A DNA stretch of 64,000 nt, taken from Aureimonas pseudogalii. Lineage in GTDB: Bacteria; Pseudomonadota; Alphaproteobacteria; Rhizobiales; Rhizobiaceae. The notes beneath the pieces are model-generated. The model was not told where the DNA came from, made no database searches, and saw only the letters and a program-made list of their open reading frames with translations. Where the stretch lies: contig NZ_JACIEK010000004.1 of NCBI RefSeq assembly GCF_014196835.1, positions 1-64,000 on the forward strand. Reading direction: 5' to 3'. The position numbers and the translations under genes were made by a program. Shown in pieces: positions 17,724 through 26,997 of the stretch. Position 1 is the first letter of the stretch. The number at the start of each line of letters is the position of its first letter.

Positions 17724-19913
17724 ATGACCCTCGAAATCGATGCCGACGGCGCCTTCCACTACGTGACCGAAGGCGGCGTCTCCGTTGCCCGCACGCGGCG
17801 CGACGTGCCCTATGCCGGTGCCATCGAGCCCTATGTCGACCGGCTCGACACGCGCCGCGGCGCCGTCTTCTCGTCGAACTACGAGTATCCCGGCCGCTAT
17901 ACGCGCTGGGACACGGCGATCGTCGATCCGCCGCTCGCCGTGACGTCCTCGGGCCGCAAGGTCTGGATCGAGGCGCTGAACGAGCGCGGCCGGGTGCTCA
18001 TCGGCTTCATCGCCGAGGCGCTGGCGGGGCACGAGGACATCGCCGAGGCGAGCGTCGGCGAGACCCGCATCGACCTGACGGTGGCGCTGCCCTCGCGCGC
18101 CTTCACCGAGGAAGAGCGCTCGCGCATGCCGACCGTCTTCTCGGTGCTGCGCGCGATCGTGGCGCTGTTCAAGTCCGATGCGGACAGCGATCTCGGCCTC
18201 TACGGCGCCTTCGGCTACGATCTGGCCTTCCAGTTCGATCCGGTGGTGCAGACGCAGCCGCGCGACGGCACGCAGCGCGACCTCGTGCTCTACCTGCCCG
18301 ACGAGATCCTGATGGTGGATCACTATGCGGCGAGGGCCTATGTCGAGGCCTACGAATTCGAGAAGGACGGACACACGACGGCGGGTCTTCCCGGCGGCGG
18401 CGAGGACGCGCCCTTCGCGCCGGCCGACCGCATTCCGCCGCGCGGCGACCACAAGCCCGGCGAGTATGCCGCGCTGGTGCGCCGCGCCAAGGAGAAGTTC
18501 ATGCGCGGCGACCTCTTCGAGGTCGTGCCGGGGCAGACCTTCTACGAGCGGGCCGAGCACAAGCCCTCCGAGATCTCGCGCCGGCTGAAGGGCATCAACC
18601 CCTCGCCCTATTCCTTCTTCATCAATCTCGGCGGCAACGAGTTCCTCGTCGGCGCCTCGCCGGAAATGTTCATCCGCGTCTCCGGGCGGCGGGTCGAGAC
18701 CTGCCCGATCTCCGGCACGATCCGGCGCGGCGAGGACGCGATCTCCGATTCGGAGCAGATCCTCAAGCTTCTGAACTCCAAGAAGGACGAGTCCGAGCTG
18801 ACCATGTGCTCGGACGTCGATCGCAACGACAAGAGCCGCGTCTGCGAGCCCGGCTCTGTGCGCGTCATCGGGCGCCGGCAGATCGAGATGTATTCGCGCC
18901 TCATCCACACGGTCGACCATATCGAGGGCCGGCTGCGCGAGGGCATGGACGCGATGGACGCGTTCCTCTCGCACGCCTGGGCCGTGACGGTGACGGGCGC
19001 GCCGAAGCTCTGGGCGATGCGCTTCATCGAGGCGAACGAGAAGAGCGCCCGCGCCTGGTATGGCGGCGCCGTCGGCATGATGCATTTCAACGGCGACATG
19101 AACACCGGCCTGACCCTGCGCACCATCCGCCTGAAGGACGGCATCGCCGAGGTGCGCGCCGGCGCGACGCTTCTCTACGATTCCAACCCGGAGGAGGAGG
19201 AGGCCGAGACCGAGCTGAAGGCTTCCGCCATGATCTCCGCCATCCGCGAGGCCGGCGCGTCGAACGCGGCGCCCGGCGCCACCGAGCGGGCGAAGGTCGG
19301 CGTCGGCGTGAAGATCCTGCTCGTCGATCACGAGGACAGCTTCGTCCACACGCTCGCCAACTACTTCCGCCAGACCGGCGCCGAGGTGGTGACGGTTCGC
19401 ACGCCCGTGCCCGAGGAGATCTTCGACCGCGTGGCGCCCGACCTCGTGGTGCTCTCGCCCGGTCCCGGCAAGCCCGACGATTTCGACTGCCGCGGCACGA
19501 TCGCCCTGTCGCGCCGGCGCGGCACGCCGATCTTCGGCGTCTGCCTCGGGCTCCAGGCGCTGGCCGAAGCCTATGGCGGCACGCTGCGCACGCTCCACGT
19601 TCCCGTCCATGGCAAGCCGTCGCGGGTGCGGGTGTCGAACAGCGGCATCATCTTCTCGGGGCTTCCGAGTGAGGTGACGGTCGGCCGCTACCACTCGATC
19701 TTCGCCGATCCCGTCCGCCTGTCGAAAGATTTCGAGGTCACCGCCGAAACGGAGGACGGCGTGGTGATGGCGTTCGAGCACAAGAGCGAGCCGGTGGCCG
19801 CCGTGCAGTTCCACCCGGAGAGCATCATGAGCCTGGGCGGCGACGCCGGCATGCGGATGATCGAGAACATCGTCGCGCATCTGCCGCGGCGCTCGCGCGT
19901 CAAGGCGGCTTGA
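17724..19913 (+). CDS. trpE(G): Fused anthranilate synthase, component I plus glutamine amidotransferase
   Basis: A 729-residue fusion, the length typical of rhizobial TrpE(G), making anthranilate from chorismate and glutamine. The TrpE part (about 1-515) contains [26 protein letters not shown], the [11 protein letters not shown] motif and the [20 protein letters not shown] chorismate-binding segment. The amidotransferase part (about 530-725) has the nucleophile Cys607 ([15 protein letters not shown]) and the His697-Glu699 pair in FHPES. The start was chosen at the ATG after CGGAG. Expression should be controlled by the trpL attenuator upstream. It is followed 2 bases later by a metal-exporter gene. 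Confidence 0.97.
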   Translation: MTLEIDADGAFHYVTEGGVSVARTRRDVPYAGAIEPYVDRLDTRRGAVFSSNYEYPGRYTRWDTAIVDPPLAVTSSGRKVWIEALNERGRVLIGFIAEALAGHEDIAEASVGETRIDLTVALPSRAFTEEERSRMPTVFSVLRAIVALFKSDADSDLGLYGAFGYDLAFQFDPVVQTQPRDGTQRDLVLYLPDEILMVDHYAARAYVEAYEFEKDGHTTAGLPGGGEDAPFAPADRIPPRGDHKPGEYAALVRRAKEKFMRGDLFEVVPGQTFYERAEHKPSEISRRLKGINPSPYSFFINLGGNEFLVGASPEMFIRVSGRRVETCPISGTIRRGEDAISDSEQILKLLNSKKDESELTMCSDVDRNDKSRVCEPGSVRVIGRRQIEMYSRLIHTVDHIEGRLREGMDAMDAFLSHAWAVTVTGAPKLWAMRFIEANEKSARAWYGGAVGMMHFNGDMNTGLTLRTIRLKDGIAEVRAGATLLYDSNPEEEEAETELKASAMISAIREAGASNAAPGATERAKVGVGVKILLVDHEDSFVHTLANYFRQTGAEVVTVRTPVPEEIFDRVAPDLVVLSPGPGKPDDFDCRGTIALSRRRGTPIFGVCLGLQALAEAYGGTLRTLHVPVHGKPSRVRVSNSGIIFSGLPSEVTVGRYHSIFADPVRLSKDFEVTAETEDGVVMAFEHKSEPVAAVQFHPESIMSLGGDAGMRMIENIVAHLPRRSRVKAA

Positions 19914-19915
19914 GC

Positions 19916-20842
19916 ATGGCGGCCGCGGCGGCGTTCTCGGTCGTCGAGGATCCCGGTCGGCTGGTGAAGCGCACCGCGGCAATGACGATCGGCGTCGCCT
20001 GCGCCGTGTTGGCGATCAAGTATCTCGCCTACATGGTGACCGGGTCCGTCGCGCTCTTCTCGGACGCGCTGGAATCGATCGTCAACGTGGTGGCCGGCCT
20101 CGTCGCCCTCTGGGCGGTGAGCGTCTCCTACAAGCCGGCCGACAGCGACCACCCGTTCGGGCACACCAAGGCGGAGTATTTCTCCGCCGTCATCGAGGGT
20201 GTGCTCATCGTCCTGGCGGCGCTGCTCATCCTGCGCGAGGCCTGGGGGGCCTATCTCAGTCCGCGCGCAATCGAGGCGCCGTTGCTCGGCATCGCCATCA
20301 ACGGCGTGGCGACCGCGATCAACCTCGTCTGGGCGCAGGTTCTCGTCCGCAAGGGTCGCGAGCACCGCTCGCCGGCGCTCGACGCCGACGGCCGCCACAT
20401 CATGGCGGACGTCGTGACGTCGGTCGGCGTGCTCGCAGGACTCGCCATCGCCGGCGCCACCGGCTGGTCGATCCTCGATCCCGCACTCGCCGCGCTCGTC
20501 GCCCTCAACATCCTGCGCGAGGGCTGGAAGGTCGTGGCCTCCTCGCTCTCGGGGTTGATGGATCGGGCGCTCGACGCGCAGGAGGAAGCGCGCGTTCGCG
20601 AGATCATCTCGAAGTATGGCGAGGGCGCTCTCGAGGTCCACGACGTGAAGACCCGGATCGCCGGCCGCGCCATCTTCATCGAGTTCCACATGGTGGTCGC
20701 CAGCTCCATGTCGGTCGGTGCCGCGCACGTGATCTGCGACCGACTGGAAGATGCGCTGCAGGCGGAGTTCGACGGGGCGCGCGTTCTTATCCATGTCGAG
20801 CCCGAGGCCGAGGCCAAGCAGGTCGGCGTCCCCGTCATCTGA
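19916..20842 (+). CDS. Cation diffusion facilitator (CDF) family metal exporter
   Basis: A 308-residue inner-membrane cation/proton antiporter with about six transmembrane helices and a cytoplasmic C-terminal domain (about 215-300). Metal-site motifs are in helix 2 (LFSDALESIVN) and helix 5 (HIMADVVTSVGV), with the conserved HPFGHTKAEY between. An in-frame TTG at 19910 overlaps the trpE stop; the ATG at 19916 is preferred. The 2-base gap means it is probably read with trpE(G), an association with no obvious biochemical logic. The metal (Zn, Co, Fe or Mn) cannot be told. Confidence 0.92.
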   Translation: MAAAAAFSVVEDPGRLVKRTAAMTIGVACAVLAIKYLAYMVTGSVALFSDALESIVNVVAGLVALWAVSVSYKPADSDHPFGHTKAEYFSAVIEGVLIVLAALLILREAWGAYLSPRAIEAPLLGIAINGVATAINLVWAQVLVRKGREHRSPALDADGRHIMADVVTSVGVLAGLAIAGATGWSILDPALAALVALNILREGWKVVASSLSGLMDRALDAQEEARVREIISKYGEGALEVHDVKTRIAGRAIFIEFHMVVASSMSVGAAHVICDRLEDALQAEFDGARVLIHVEPEAEAKQVGVPVI

Positions 20843-21047
20843 CGAAGCGGCGGTGCCCCCGCGCTTCGCGATCATGTCGATCCGAAGGCGAAGCGCGGGG
20901 TTCCGTCGCTATGACGCAACGCACTGTTCAGGATCCGCATCTCGCATCTGCGAAGAGAGTGATTACATCCTGATCATCGACCGGCGGCACCGTGGCTCTT
21001 CAAGAGGCAGACGGAGTTATGCCGGCTCAGGATCAAGGAAAAACAAA

Positions 21048-21413
21048 ATGAAGATCGTTGCTTTCGCTTCCGCCGCTCTCGTCTCCTTCGCCGCCCTGAC
21101 GGGCGCCGCTTCGGCCGCCGGCATCGTCCCCGGCTCGGACCACTTCACCGAGGCCCGCGCCGACTACGAGGCTAATACCGTCATCGTCGGCGTGACCCAG
21201 GCCCCCGGCGTGATCGCAAACACCGGCGCGACGCAGGCCTACGGCTACCCGACGACCGGCTCCGAGGACGGCATCATCCCGGGCTCGCGCGCCACGACCC
21301 ACGCCCAGGAGACACGCGACTTGAACGCCGTTTCGCGTGGCACCTTCCACAATGGCTACCGTGTGGTTCCGGTCACGAACGGCAACTACGTTCCCGGTTC
21401 CGACTCGTTCTGA
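21048..21413 (+). CDS. Small secreted protein with PGSD repeats, unknown function
   Basis: A 121-residue exported protein. The signal peptide is residues 1-23 (cleavage after ASA). The mature part opens with GIVPGSDHF, repeats it as GIIPGSRAT mid-way, and ends NYVPGSDSF. The spacing regions are Thr/Ala/Gly-rich without cysteines. The start has AAGGAA upstream, and a strong terminator follows, so it is an autonomous, probably well-expressed gene. No family is recognised. A periplasmic or surface structural role is possible. Confidence 0.8.
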   Translation: MKIVAFASAALVSFAALTGAASAAGIVPGSDHFTEARADYEANTVIVGVTQAPGVIANTGATQAYGYPTTGSEDGIIPGSRATTHAQETRDLNAVSRGTFHNGYRVVPVTNGNYVPGSDSF

Positions 21414-21433
21414 TCACGCGGACCGTGACATCG

Positions 21434-21465
21434 AAAGGCTCGACCGGCGACGGTCGGGCCTTTTT
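21434..21465 (+). terminator. Rho-independent terminator of the PGSD protein gene
   Basis: AAAGGCtCGACCG (21434-21446) pairs with CGGTCGgGCCTTT (21451-21463), continuing into a five-T run (21461-21465). Confidence 0.88.
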
Positions 21466-21513
21466 CGTCTGAGCGCCCTTGCTTTCGCGGCCCGCATCGG
21501 CGAGCTTGGCGGC

Positions 21514-21636
21514 ATGAAACGCGTCGCCGATCCCTTCGGACCTGTAGACATCGCCGTGGCGCCTGCCGCGGCTTTCGTCGTTTCGCTCGATCTCGGCCTT
21601 CTCCTCGCGCTTATCCGCGACCGTCGGGCCCATTGA
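21514..21636 (+). CDS. Leu-rich short open frame upstream of leuA (possible leader)
   Basis: A 40-codon frame whose second half reads SLDLGLLLALIRD, five Leu in eight residues, located 142 bases before leuA. GC-rich inverted stretches follow it. A leucine attenuator leader is one reading, but the frame is long for a leader, its ribosome site is poor and no clear T-run terminator follows. It may be chance. Confidence 0.25.
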   Translation: MKRVADPFGPVDIAVAPAAAFVVSLDLGLLLALIRDRRAH

Positions 21637-21777
21637 TCGAAGGGACGCCCGGCGGTCGAAGCCGGCGCATCCCGCCCCTTGTTCCTTCGGCTTTACATCC
21701 CCGTCAAATCCTCGGAAAGACGCGCCAGGCCGCATCGTGATGCGCCACCGTCTTCGCCGAACGAACAAGGTAGTTCC

Positions 21778-23463
21778 ATGTCCCAGTCCGCCCCGGTGAT
21801 GGCGAAGGCCGCCACGAAGTATCAGCCCTATCCCGCCGTCGATTTGCCCGACCGCCAGTGGCCGAGCCGCCAGATCGAAACCGCGCCCATCTGGTGCTCG
21901 GTGGACCTGCGCGACGGCAACCAAGCGCTCGTCGATCCCATGGGCCAGGACCGCAAGGCGCGCATGTTCGCGCTTCTGAAGGCGATGAAGTTCCGCGAGA
22001 TCGAGATCGGCTTCCCCTCGGCCTCGCAGACCGACTTCGACTTCGTGCGCTGGTGCATCGAGGAGGGCGGCGTGCCCGACGAGATGTCCTTGCAGGTGCT
22101 CGTACAGTGCCGGCCCGAGCTGATCACCCGCACCTTCGAGAGCCTGGAAGGCGCGCAGCGTCCGATCGTCCATTTCTACAATTCCACCAGCGAGCTGCAG
22201 CGCCGCGTCGTGTTCGGCAAGGACCGCGCCGGCATCCGCCAGATCGCCGTCGATGCTGCCAAGATGATCGCCGAAATGGCCGACAAGGCCGGTGGCGGCT
22301 TCCGCTTCGAATATTCGCCCGAGAGCTTCACGGGCACCGAGCTCGATTTCTCGCTGGAGATCTGCAACGCCGTCGCCGAGGTGATCCGCCCGACGCTGGA
22401 GAACCGGCTGATCTTCAACCTGCCGGCGACGGTGGAGATGTCGACGCCCAACATCCATGCCGACCAGATCGAATGGATGAGCCGCAATCTCGACAATCGC
22501 GACGCCATCATCCTGTCGCTGCATCCGCACAACGACCGCGGCACCGCGGTGGCCGCCACCGAGCTCGGCTTGCTGGCCGGCGCCGACCGCGTCGAAGGCA
22601 CGCTGTTCGGCAATGGCGAGCGCACCGGCAACGTCGATCTCGTGACGCTGGCGCTCAACATGTTCACGCAAGGGGTGGACCCCGGTCTCGACGTCTCCGA
22701 CATCAACGGGATCAAGGAGGTCTACGAGTACTGCAACCAGCTCGCGATCCCGGAGCGTCACCCTTACGTCGGCGAGCTCGTCTACACGGCATTCTCCGGC
22801 TCGCATCAGGATGCGATCAACAAGGGGTTGAAGGCGGCGAAGGTCGCCAACTCGCCGCTCTGGGAGGTGCCCTATCTGCCGATCGATCCGAAGGACGTTG
22901 GCCGTTCCTACGAGGCGATCATCCGCATCAACTCGCAGTCCGGCAAGGGCGGCATCGCCTACGTGCTGCAGGCGGACTACGGGCTCAATCTGCCGCGCAG
23001 CCTGCAGGTCGAGTTTCGCGAGGACATCCAGCGGATTACCGATGACGAGGGCCGCGAACTGCCGGTGAAGCGGATCTACGACCGCTTTGTCGAGCGCTAC
23101 GTCGACCAGCCGGGCGCGCGATTCGAATATGTCGATCACATCACCCGCACCGAGGGGCAGAAGACGCAGCGGATCGTGGAGGCGACGATGCTCGACCGGG
23201 GGCAGGAGGTCCAGATCGTCGGGCGCGGCACCGGCGCGATCGACGGCTTCATGGATGCGATCACCCGCCATCTCGGCACGGACCTCTCCGTCGCCGACTA
23301 TTCCGAGCATTCGCTGCAACGCGGATCGAACGCCTCGGCCATCTCCTACATGGAGCTGGAGCACGATGGCGGGCGCGTCTTCGGCGCGGGCATCGACCAG
23401 AACGCCACGACCTCCTCGCTGCGGGCGATCGTCTCGGCGGTGAACCGGTTCGTGGACAATTAA
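21778..23463 (+). CDS. leuA: 2-isopropylmalate synthase (long LeuA2-type)
   Basis: A 561-residue enzyme that condenses acetyl-CoA with 2-oxoisovalerate, the first committed leucine step. The N-terminal KYQPYPAVDLPDRQWPSR stretch marks the long alpha-IPMS subfamily. The barrel carries WCSVDLRDGNQALVDPM (catalytic Arg/Asp) and the metal-binding HPHNDRG. The C-terminal regulatory domain (about 440-555), with YMELEHDGGRVFGAG, should bind leucine. An in-frame upstream start (21679) exists, but the ATG at 21778 fits the family. It is monocistronic; control may be by leucine through the protein and possibly an upstream leader. Confidence 0.95.
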   Translation: MSQSAPVMAKAATKYQPYPAVDLPDRQWPSRQIETAPIWCSVDLRDGNQALVDPMGQDRKARMFALLKAMKFREIEIGFPSASQTDFDFVRWCIEEGGVPDEMSLQVLVQCRPELITRTFESLEGAQRPIVHFYNSTSELQRRVVFGKDRAGIRQIAVDAAKMIAEMADKAGGGFRFEYSPESFTGTELDFSLEICNAVAEVIRPTLENRLIFNLPATVEMSTPNIHADQIEWMSRNLDNRDAIILSLHPHNDRGTAVAATELGLLAGADRVEGTLFGNGERTGNVDLVTLALNMFTQGVDPGLDVSDINGIKEVYEYCNQLAIPERHPYVGELVYTAFSGSHQDAINKGLKAAKVANSPLWEVPYLPIDPKDVGRSYEAIIRINSQSGKGGIAYVLQADYGLNLPRSLQVEFREDIQRITDDEGRELPVKRIYDRFVERYVDQPGARFEYVDHITRTEGQKTQRIVEATMLDRGQEVQIVGRGTGAIDGFMDAITRHLGTDLSVADYSEHSLQRGSNASAISYMELEHDGGRVFGAGIDQNATTSSLRAIVSAVNRFVDN

Positions 23464-23616
23464 ACTCGAATGGTTCCGAACCGGGGTCGGCAGGGGGCGT
23501 TGTGCCCTCTGAAGGCTCCGGTTCGGTTTCGCGAAAGCTCGCTCGGATAGTCCGGAGAAGATCCGCGCGTCGGCCATGATGGCCGGCGGACCTGCGGTCG
23601 CAGCCGAGGTGGCAAG

Positions 23617-24240
23617 ATGGCCGATGCGAGGACCGCGATGGCGGTGTCGAATGGAACGAAGCGTCTGGCCGACGCCGTGCGCGCGGCCAAGATCGCCGCC
23701 GCCCAGCGGACCGACATCGTGGTGGACATCCGCGAGGCCGATCGCGCGCGTCTCGAGATCTTCGCCGAGGAGCTGCAGCCGATCATCGACGCGGTGCCGG
23801 CGGGCGACGACCTGTTCGACTTCTCGCTCTCGGGCGGGCCGCAGCCGCGCTTCTGGATCGACGGCACGGCGCAGGTGATGATGGCGCGCGACCGCCGCAC
23901 CTACCGGTTCGTGCGCGAGACCCGGCTCGGCCGGGTGACGCTGGCGGAATCCACCGAAACGCATCTCATCGTCGACCGCGTGACCGACTATGTGGCCGAG
24001 CGGATCGTGGAGCGCGACAAGGCGCTGGCGGTGCATGACGGCCTCGGTCACCGCGCCGCGCCGGAGCGGGCGCAGACCCCGCTGACGGCGCCCATCGCGA
24101 CCGACGATCCGCTGCGGCTGCCGCCGCGCTCGCGCTCGGCCGATTTCGTCATCGCGCTGTCCTGGCTGATGATCGGCATCGTCGCCGGCTGCGGCATCCT
24201 CCTTCTGATAACGTCGATGCGCGGCACGCCGCTGTTTTGA
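23617..24240 (+). CDS. Conserved-looking protein with C-terminal membrane anchor, unknown function
   Basis: A 207-residue protein. Residues about 1-135 are soluble and charged, with an IDGTAQVMMARDRRTYRFVRE beta-rich core. A Pro/Ala linker follows, and a single C-terminal transmembrane helix (about 180-200) would anchor it tail-first in the inner membrane. I recognise no named family. It is flanked by leuA and the converging benE gene and has no operon partner. Confidence 0.7.
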   Translation: MADARTAMAVSNGTKRLADAVRAAKIAAAQRTDIVVDIREADRARLEIFAEELQPIIDAVPAGDDLFDFSLSGGPQPRFWIDGTAQVMMARDRRTYRFVRETRLGRVTLAESTETHLIVDRVTDYVAERIVERDKALAVHDGLGHRAAPERAQTPLTAPIATDDPLRLPPRSRSADFVIALSWLMIGIVAGCGILLLITSMRGTPLF

Positions 24241-24249
24241 GCCCCTCGT

Positions 24250-25425
24250 TTACAATTGCCGGCCGACGGCGGCTCGTCTGCGCCGCTGCACGGCCAGCAG
24301 CACGCCGCCGGCGACGAGACCCCAGAACGGCGCGCTGATCCCGAGGAAGCTCGTGCCCGATGCGGTGACGAGAAAGCAGATCGTCGCGGCCTCGCGCTCG
24401 GCGCGGTCCGTCATCGCCGCATGCGCGGAGGCCGACAGCGCGCCCACCAGCGCCAGTCCCGCCATCGCCTGTACGAGGAGCGGCGCCTCGCCGGCAAACG
24501 CCGTGACGATGCCGGCCGTCAGTCCGAACAGGACGTAGACGATCCCCCCAATGATTCCCGCCCACCAGCGCTGCGATCGGTCGGGCCCAGCCTCGTCGCC
24601 GGCGCAGATGGCGGCGGTCATCGCAGCGAGGTTCACCGAATGGCCGCCGAACGGTGCGGCGATCAGCGTCGACAGGCCGGTGATGGTGAAGAGCGGGGCG
24701 GGCGAGGGCGCGTAGCCGCTGACCTTCAGCACTGCGAGGCCAGGAATGTTCTGCGAGGCCATCGTCACGACGAAGAGCGGCAGCGCGATGCCGACGATCG
24801 AGGCCAGCGTGAACTCCGGCCGCACGAACACGAGATCGGGCACGATCGGCCCCGCGAGCGGCGCCGCGCCGGCATGGCGCCAGAGGATGATCGTGACGGT
24901 GACGAGCGCGGCGGCCGGCACGGCGAAGAGCCGACGCCATTGACCCACCACCAGCCAGGTTCCCGCGATCGCGAGGCCGGCAGCCGGGCTCTCGGCCACC
25001 GCGCGCACCGGCGCAAGGCAGAGGGCGAGCAGGATACCGGCGAGCATGGCGTTGGCGAGCGACGATGGGATGGCCGCGATGGCGCGGCTGAGCGGACGAA
25101 ACAGGCCGCTCGCCACCACGAAGACGCCGGCCAGCAGAAACGCCCCGACCGCAACGGGGAACCCGCCCTCGGGCATGCCGCTGGAGGCCAGCAGCGCGGC
25201 GCCGGGCGTCGACCATGCGATGGGAATGGGCATGCGCAGGCGCGCCGACATCACGATGCCGCAGCAGCCCATGACGATCGACAGGATCATCAGGCCGGAC
25301 GCCGCCTGCTGCGGCGTGGCGCCGGCGGCGGTCAGCCCCTGCAGGATGACGGTGAAGGAACTGGTGAAGGCGACGAAGGACGAGAGGACGCCGGCGGACA
25401 GGGCGGCAAAAGGCGGCGCTCGCAT
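24250..25425 (-). CDS. benE: Benzoate/H+ symporter family transporter (BenE-like)
   Basis: A 391-residue integral membrane protein with about twelve transmembrane helices of the BenE family, related to purine/sulfate-type transporters. It has the characteristic AWSTPGAALLASSG and FVVTMASQNIPGLAVLK motifs and the PFGGHSVNLAAMTAAICAG signature. No aromatic-degradation genes are nearby, so benzoate as substrate is a family label only. It converges with the preceding hypothetical gene with a 9-base gap. Confidence 0.88.
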   Translation of the reverse strand: MRAPPFAALSAGVLSSFVAFTSSFTVILQGLTAAGATPQQAASGLMILSIVMGCCGIVMSARLRMPIPIAWSTPGAALLASSGMPEGGFPVAVGAFLLAGVFVVASGLFRPLSRAIAAIPSSLANAMLAGILLALCLAPVRAVAESPAAGLAIAGTWLVVGQWRRLFAVPAAALVTVTIILWRHAGAAPLAGPIVPDLVFVRPEFTLASIVGIALPLFVVTMASQNIPGLAVLKVSGYAPSPAPLFTITGLSTLIAAPFGGHSVNLAAMTAAICAGDEAGPDRSQRWWAGIIGGIVYVLFGLTAGIVTAFAGEAPLLVQAMAGLALVGALSASAHAAMTDRAEREAATICFLVTASGTSFLGISAPFWGLVAGGVLLAVQRRRRAAVGRQL

Positions 25426-25515
25426 CGGCGACTTTCAGGCAGACGTGGATCGTCCGATCGCCTTATGGCGCTGGCCGTGCCGCCGCAAGAGAGATGCACC
25501 GCGACGGCGGCTCGG

Positions 25516-26478
25516 TCAGGGCGAGACCGCTGCCGGCGCCGCGTCCACCCTAGGGCTGGCATCGACCGCCGTCCCGTTCGCGAGGAGGCGGCGCTCGCGG
25601 ATCCAGCCGATGCCGGACCCGTCGGCCGCGTGTCCACGCTCGCGCTGGGTCAGCGACCAGCGTCCGGGCTCGCCTTCGATCTCGAACAGGTTGTAGCGCG
25701 AGGCCGGCTTGCTGCCGCCGGCGTTCTGGCTGGCCGAGGGCACGCCGACCACCGGCACCTTTTCGCCGTCCGGTCCGCTCAGCCAGTAGAGCGTGTCGAG
25801 ATGCGTGTGGCCGTGCAGCACGAGCTCGGCGCCGACGTCGTGGATGACCTTCGAGAAGAACTGCTTGCCGATGAGGCGCTTCGACCAGGCGGCGGCGCCT
25901 GCGATCGGCGGATGATGGATCATCACCACCCGGAACAAGCCTTTCGCCTTCGCCTCGGCCAGCAGCTTGGCGGTGGCGAGCGCTTGGCCGCGCTTGAACG
26001 TGCCGGTGGCGAAGAAGGGCACGGTGGCCTCGGCGCTGGACGTGCCGACGATCGCGACGTTGCCGCGAACGCGCAGATACGGGAAGTGCCGACCCGCAAT
26101 GCTGCGGCCGCCGTCGCCGATGAGATAAGGGTGCCATTCGCGATAGGCGCGGGCGAGTGCTCCCGGCACGTAGGCGTCGTGATTGCCGGGTACGAGCGAC
26201 ACCAGCGCGGGATCGCCGAGATCCTCGAGCCAGATGCGGGCGCCGGCGATCTCGGTCTTCGTCGCGAGATTGACGAGGTCGCCGGTGACGGCGACATGGT
26301 CGGGATGCTGCGCCTTCATGTCGGCCACGAGGCGCAGCAGCGTATCGCCGAACATGGCGCGCTTCCGGTTGCGCTGCCAGTTGATGTAACCCGTGATCCG
26401 CTTCGAAGCGAGCTCCCGATAGGAGAGTTCGGGAAGCGGCCCGAGATGGATGTCGGAGAGATGTGCGAGGCGAAACAT
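25516..26478 (-). CDS. Calcineurin-like metallophosphoesterase
   Basis: A 320-residue phosphoesterase with all metal motifs: LSDIHLG (Asp9, His11), TGDLVN, GNHDAY, HHPP and GHTHLD. A long insertion after motif I (LPELSYRELASKRITGY) is typical of a bacterial subgroup of unknown substrate, often annotated as a DNA-repair-exonuclease or cyclic-nucleotide phosphodiesterase relative. The start at 26478 gives the motif I Met-Phe-Arg-Leu opening. The Nudix gene diverges 45 bases away. Confidence 0.9.
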   Translation of the reverse strand: MFRLAHLSDIHLGPLPELSYRELASKRITGYINWQRNRKRAMFGDTLLRLVADMKAQHPDHVAVTGDLVNLATKTEIAGARIWLEDLGDPALVSLVPGNHDAYVPGALARAYREWHPYLIGDGGRSIAGRHFPYLRVRGNVAIVGTSSAEATVPFFATGTFKRGQALATAKLLAEAKAKGLFRVVMIHHPPIAGAAAWSKRLIGKQFFSKVIHDVGAELVLHGHTHLDTLYWLSGPDGEKVPVVGVPSASQNAGGSKPASRYNLFEIEGEPGRWSLTQRERGHAADGSGIGWIRERRLLANGTAVDASPRVDAAPAAVSP

Positions 26479-26523
26479 GAGGGCTGAACTAGCCGGCCCG
26501 CCGCGATTGGGAAGGGCCGAGCG

Positions 26524-26988
26524 TTGAAGCCGTCCGCCACCAGACTCCTGTCGAAGGGTCTGCGCGCCGTTGCCCTGTTGCGCCGCCCGATGACGCTCGG
26601 CGTGCGCGTCGCGGCGTTCGACACGGCGGGGCGGATCTTCCTCGTGCGCCATGCCTGGCGGCCCGGATGGTATCTGCCCGGCGGCGGCGTCGACCCCGGC
26701 GAAACCGCGGAGGCGGCGGCTCACCGCGAGGCGCAGGAAGAAGGACGTCTGACGCTCGGCCCCGCGCTCACGCTCGTCGCGATCTACTACAATCGCCGTC
26801 AGGGCCGTGATCACGTCGTGCTCTATCGCAGCGACGACGCCGTGCAGACCGCGTCCCGGCCGGCCGATCGGGAGATCGCGGAGGCGAAATTCTTCCCCCT
26901 CAATCGGCTTCCCGACGGCGTGACCCCGGCGACGGTGCGACGCCTCGCAGAACTCGGCGGCGAGCGCCCGATCGCAGCCGACTGGTAG
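26524..26988 (+). CDS. Nudix hydrolase
   Basis: A 154-residue Nudix-fold protein, likely cleaving a nucleoside diphosphate derivative. The Nudix box GGGVDPGETAEAAAHREAQE is followed by EGRL. It keeps the catalytic Glu and REUxEE core but has Arg where the last consensus Gly stands. The only well-supported start is TTG at 26524, preceded by GGGAAGGG; the next ATG (26590) would remove 22 residues. It is divergent from the metallophosphoesterase and converges on the glutathionyl reductase gene. Confidence 0.85.
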   Translation: MKPSATRLLSKGLRAVALLRRPMTLGVRVAAFDTAGRIFLVRHAWRPGWYLPGGGVDPGETAEAAAHREAQEEGRLTLGPALTLVAIYYNRRQGRDHVVLYRSDDAVQTASRPADREIAEAKFFPLNRLPDGVTPATVRRLAELGGERPIAADW

Positions 26989-26997
26989 GCTCCGAGT

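Larger units (their letters stand above)
21414..21777. other. 364-base gap before leuA
   Basis: The gap contains the PGSD gene terminator at its left end, the Leu-rich short frame (21514-21636) and the leuA 5' region. I see no other gene and no recognisable riboswitch. Confidence 0.5.

Noticed and set aside
21373-24051. An 892-codon minus-strand frame over leuA
   Set aside because: It mirrors leuA, shows no family similarity and has the low-complexity composition of a shadow frame.
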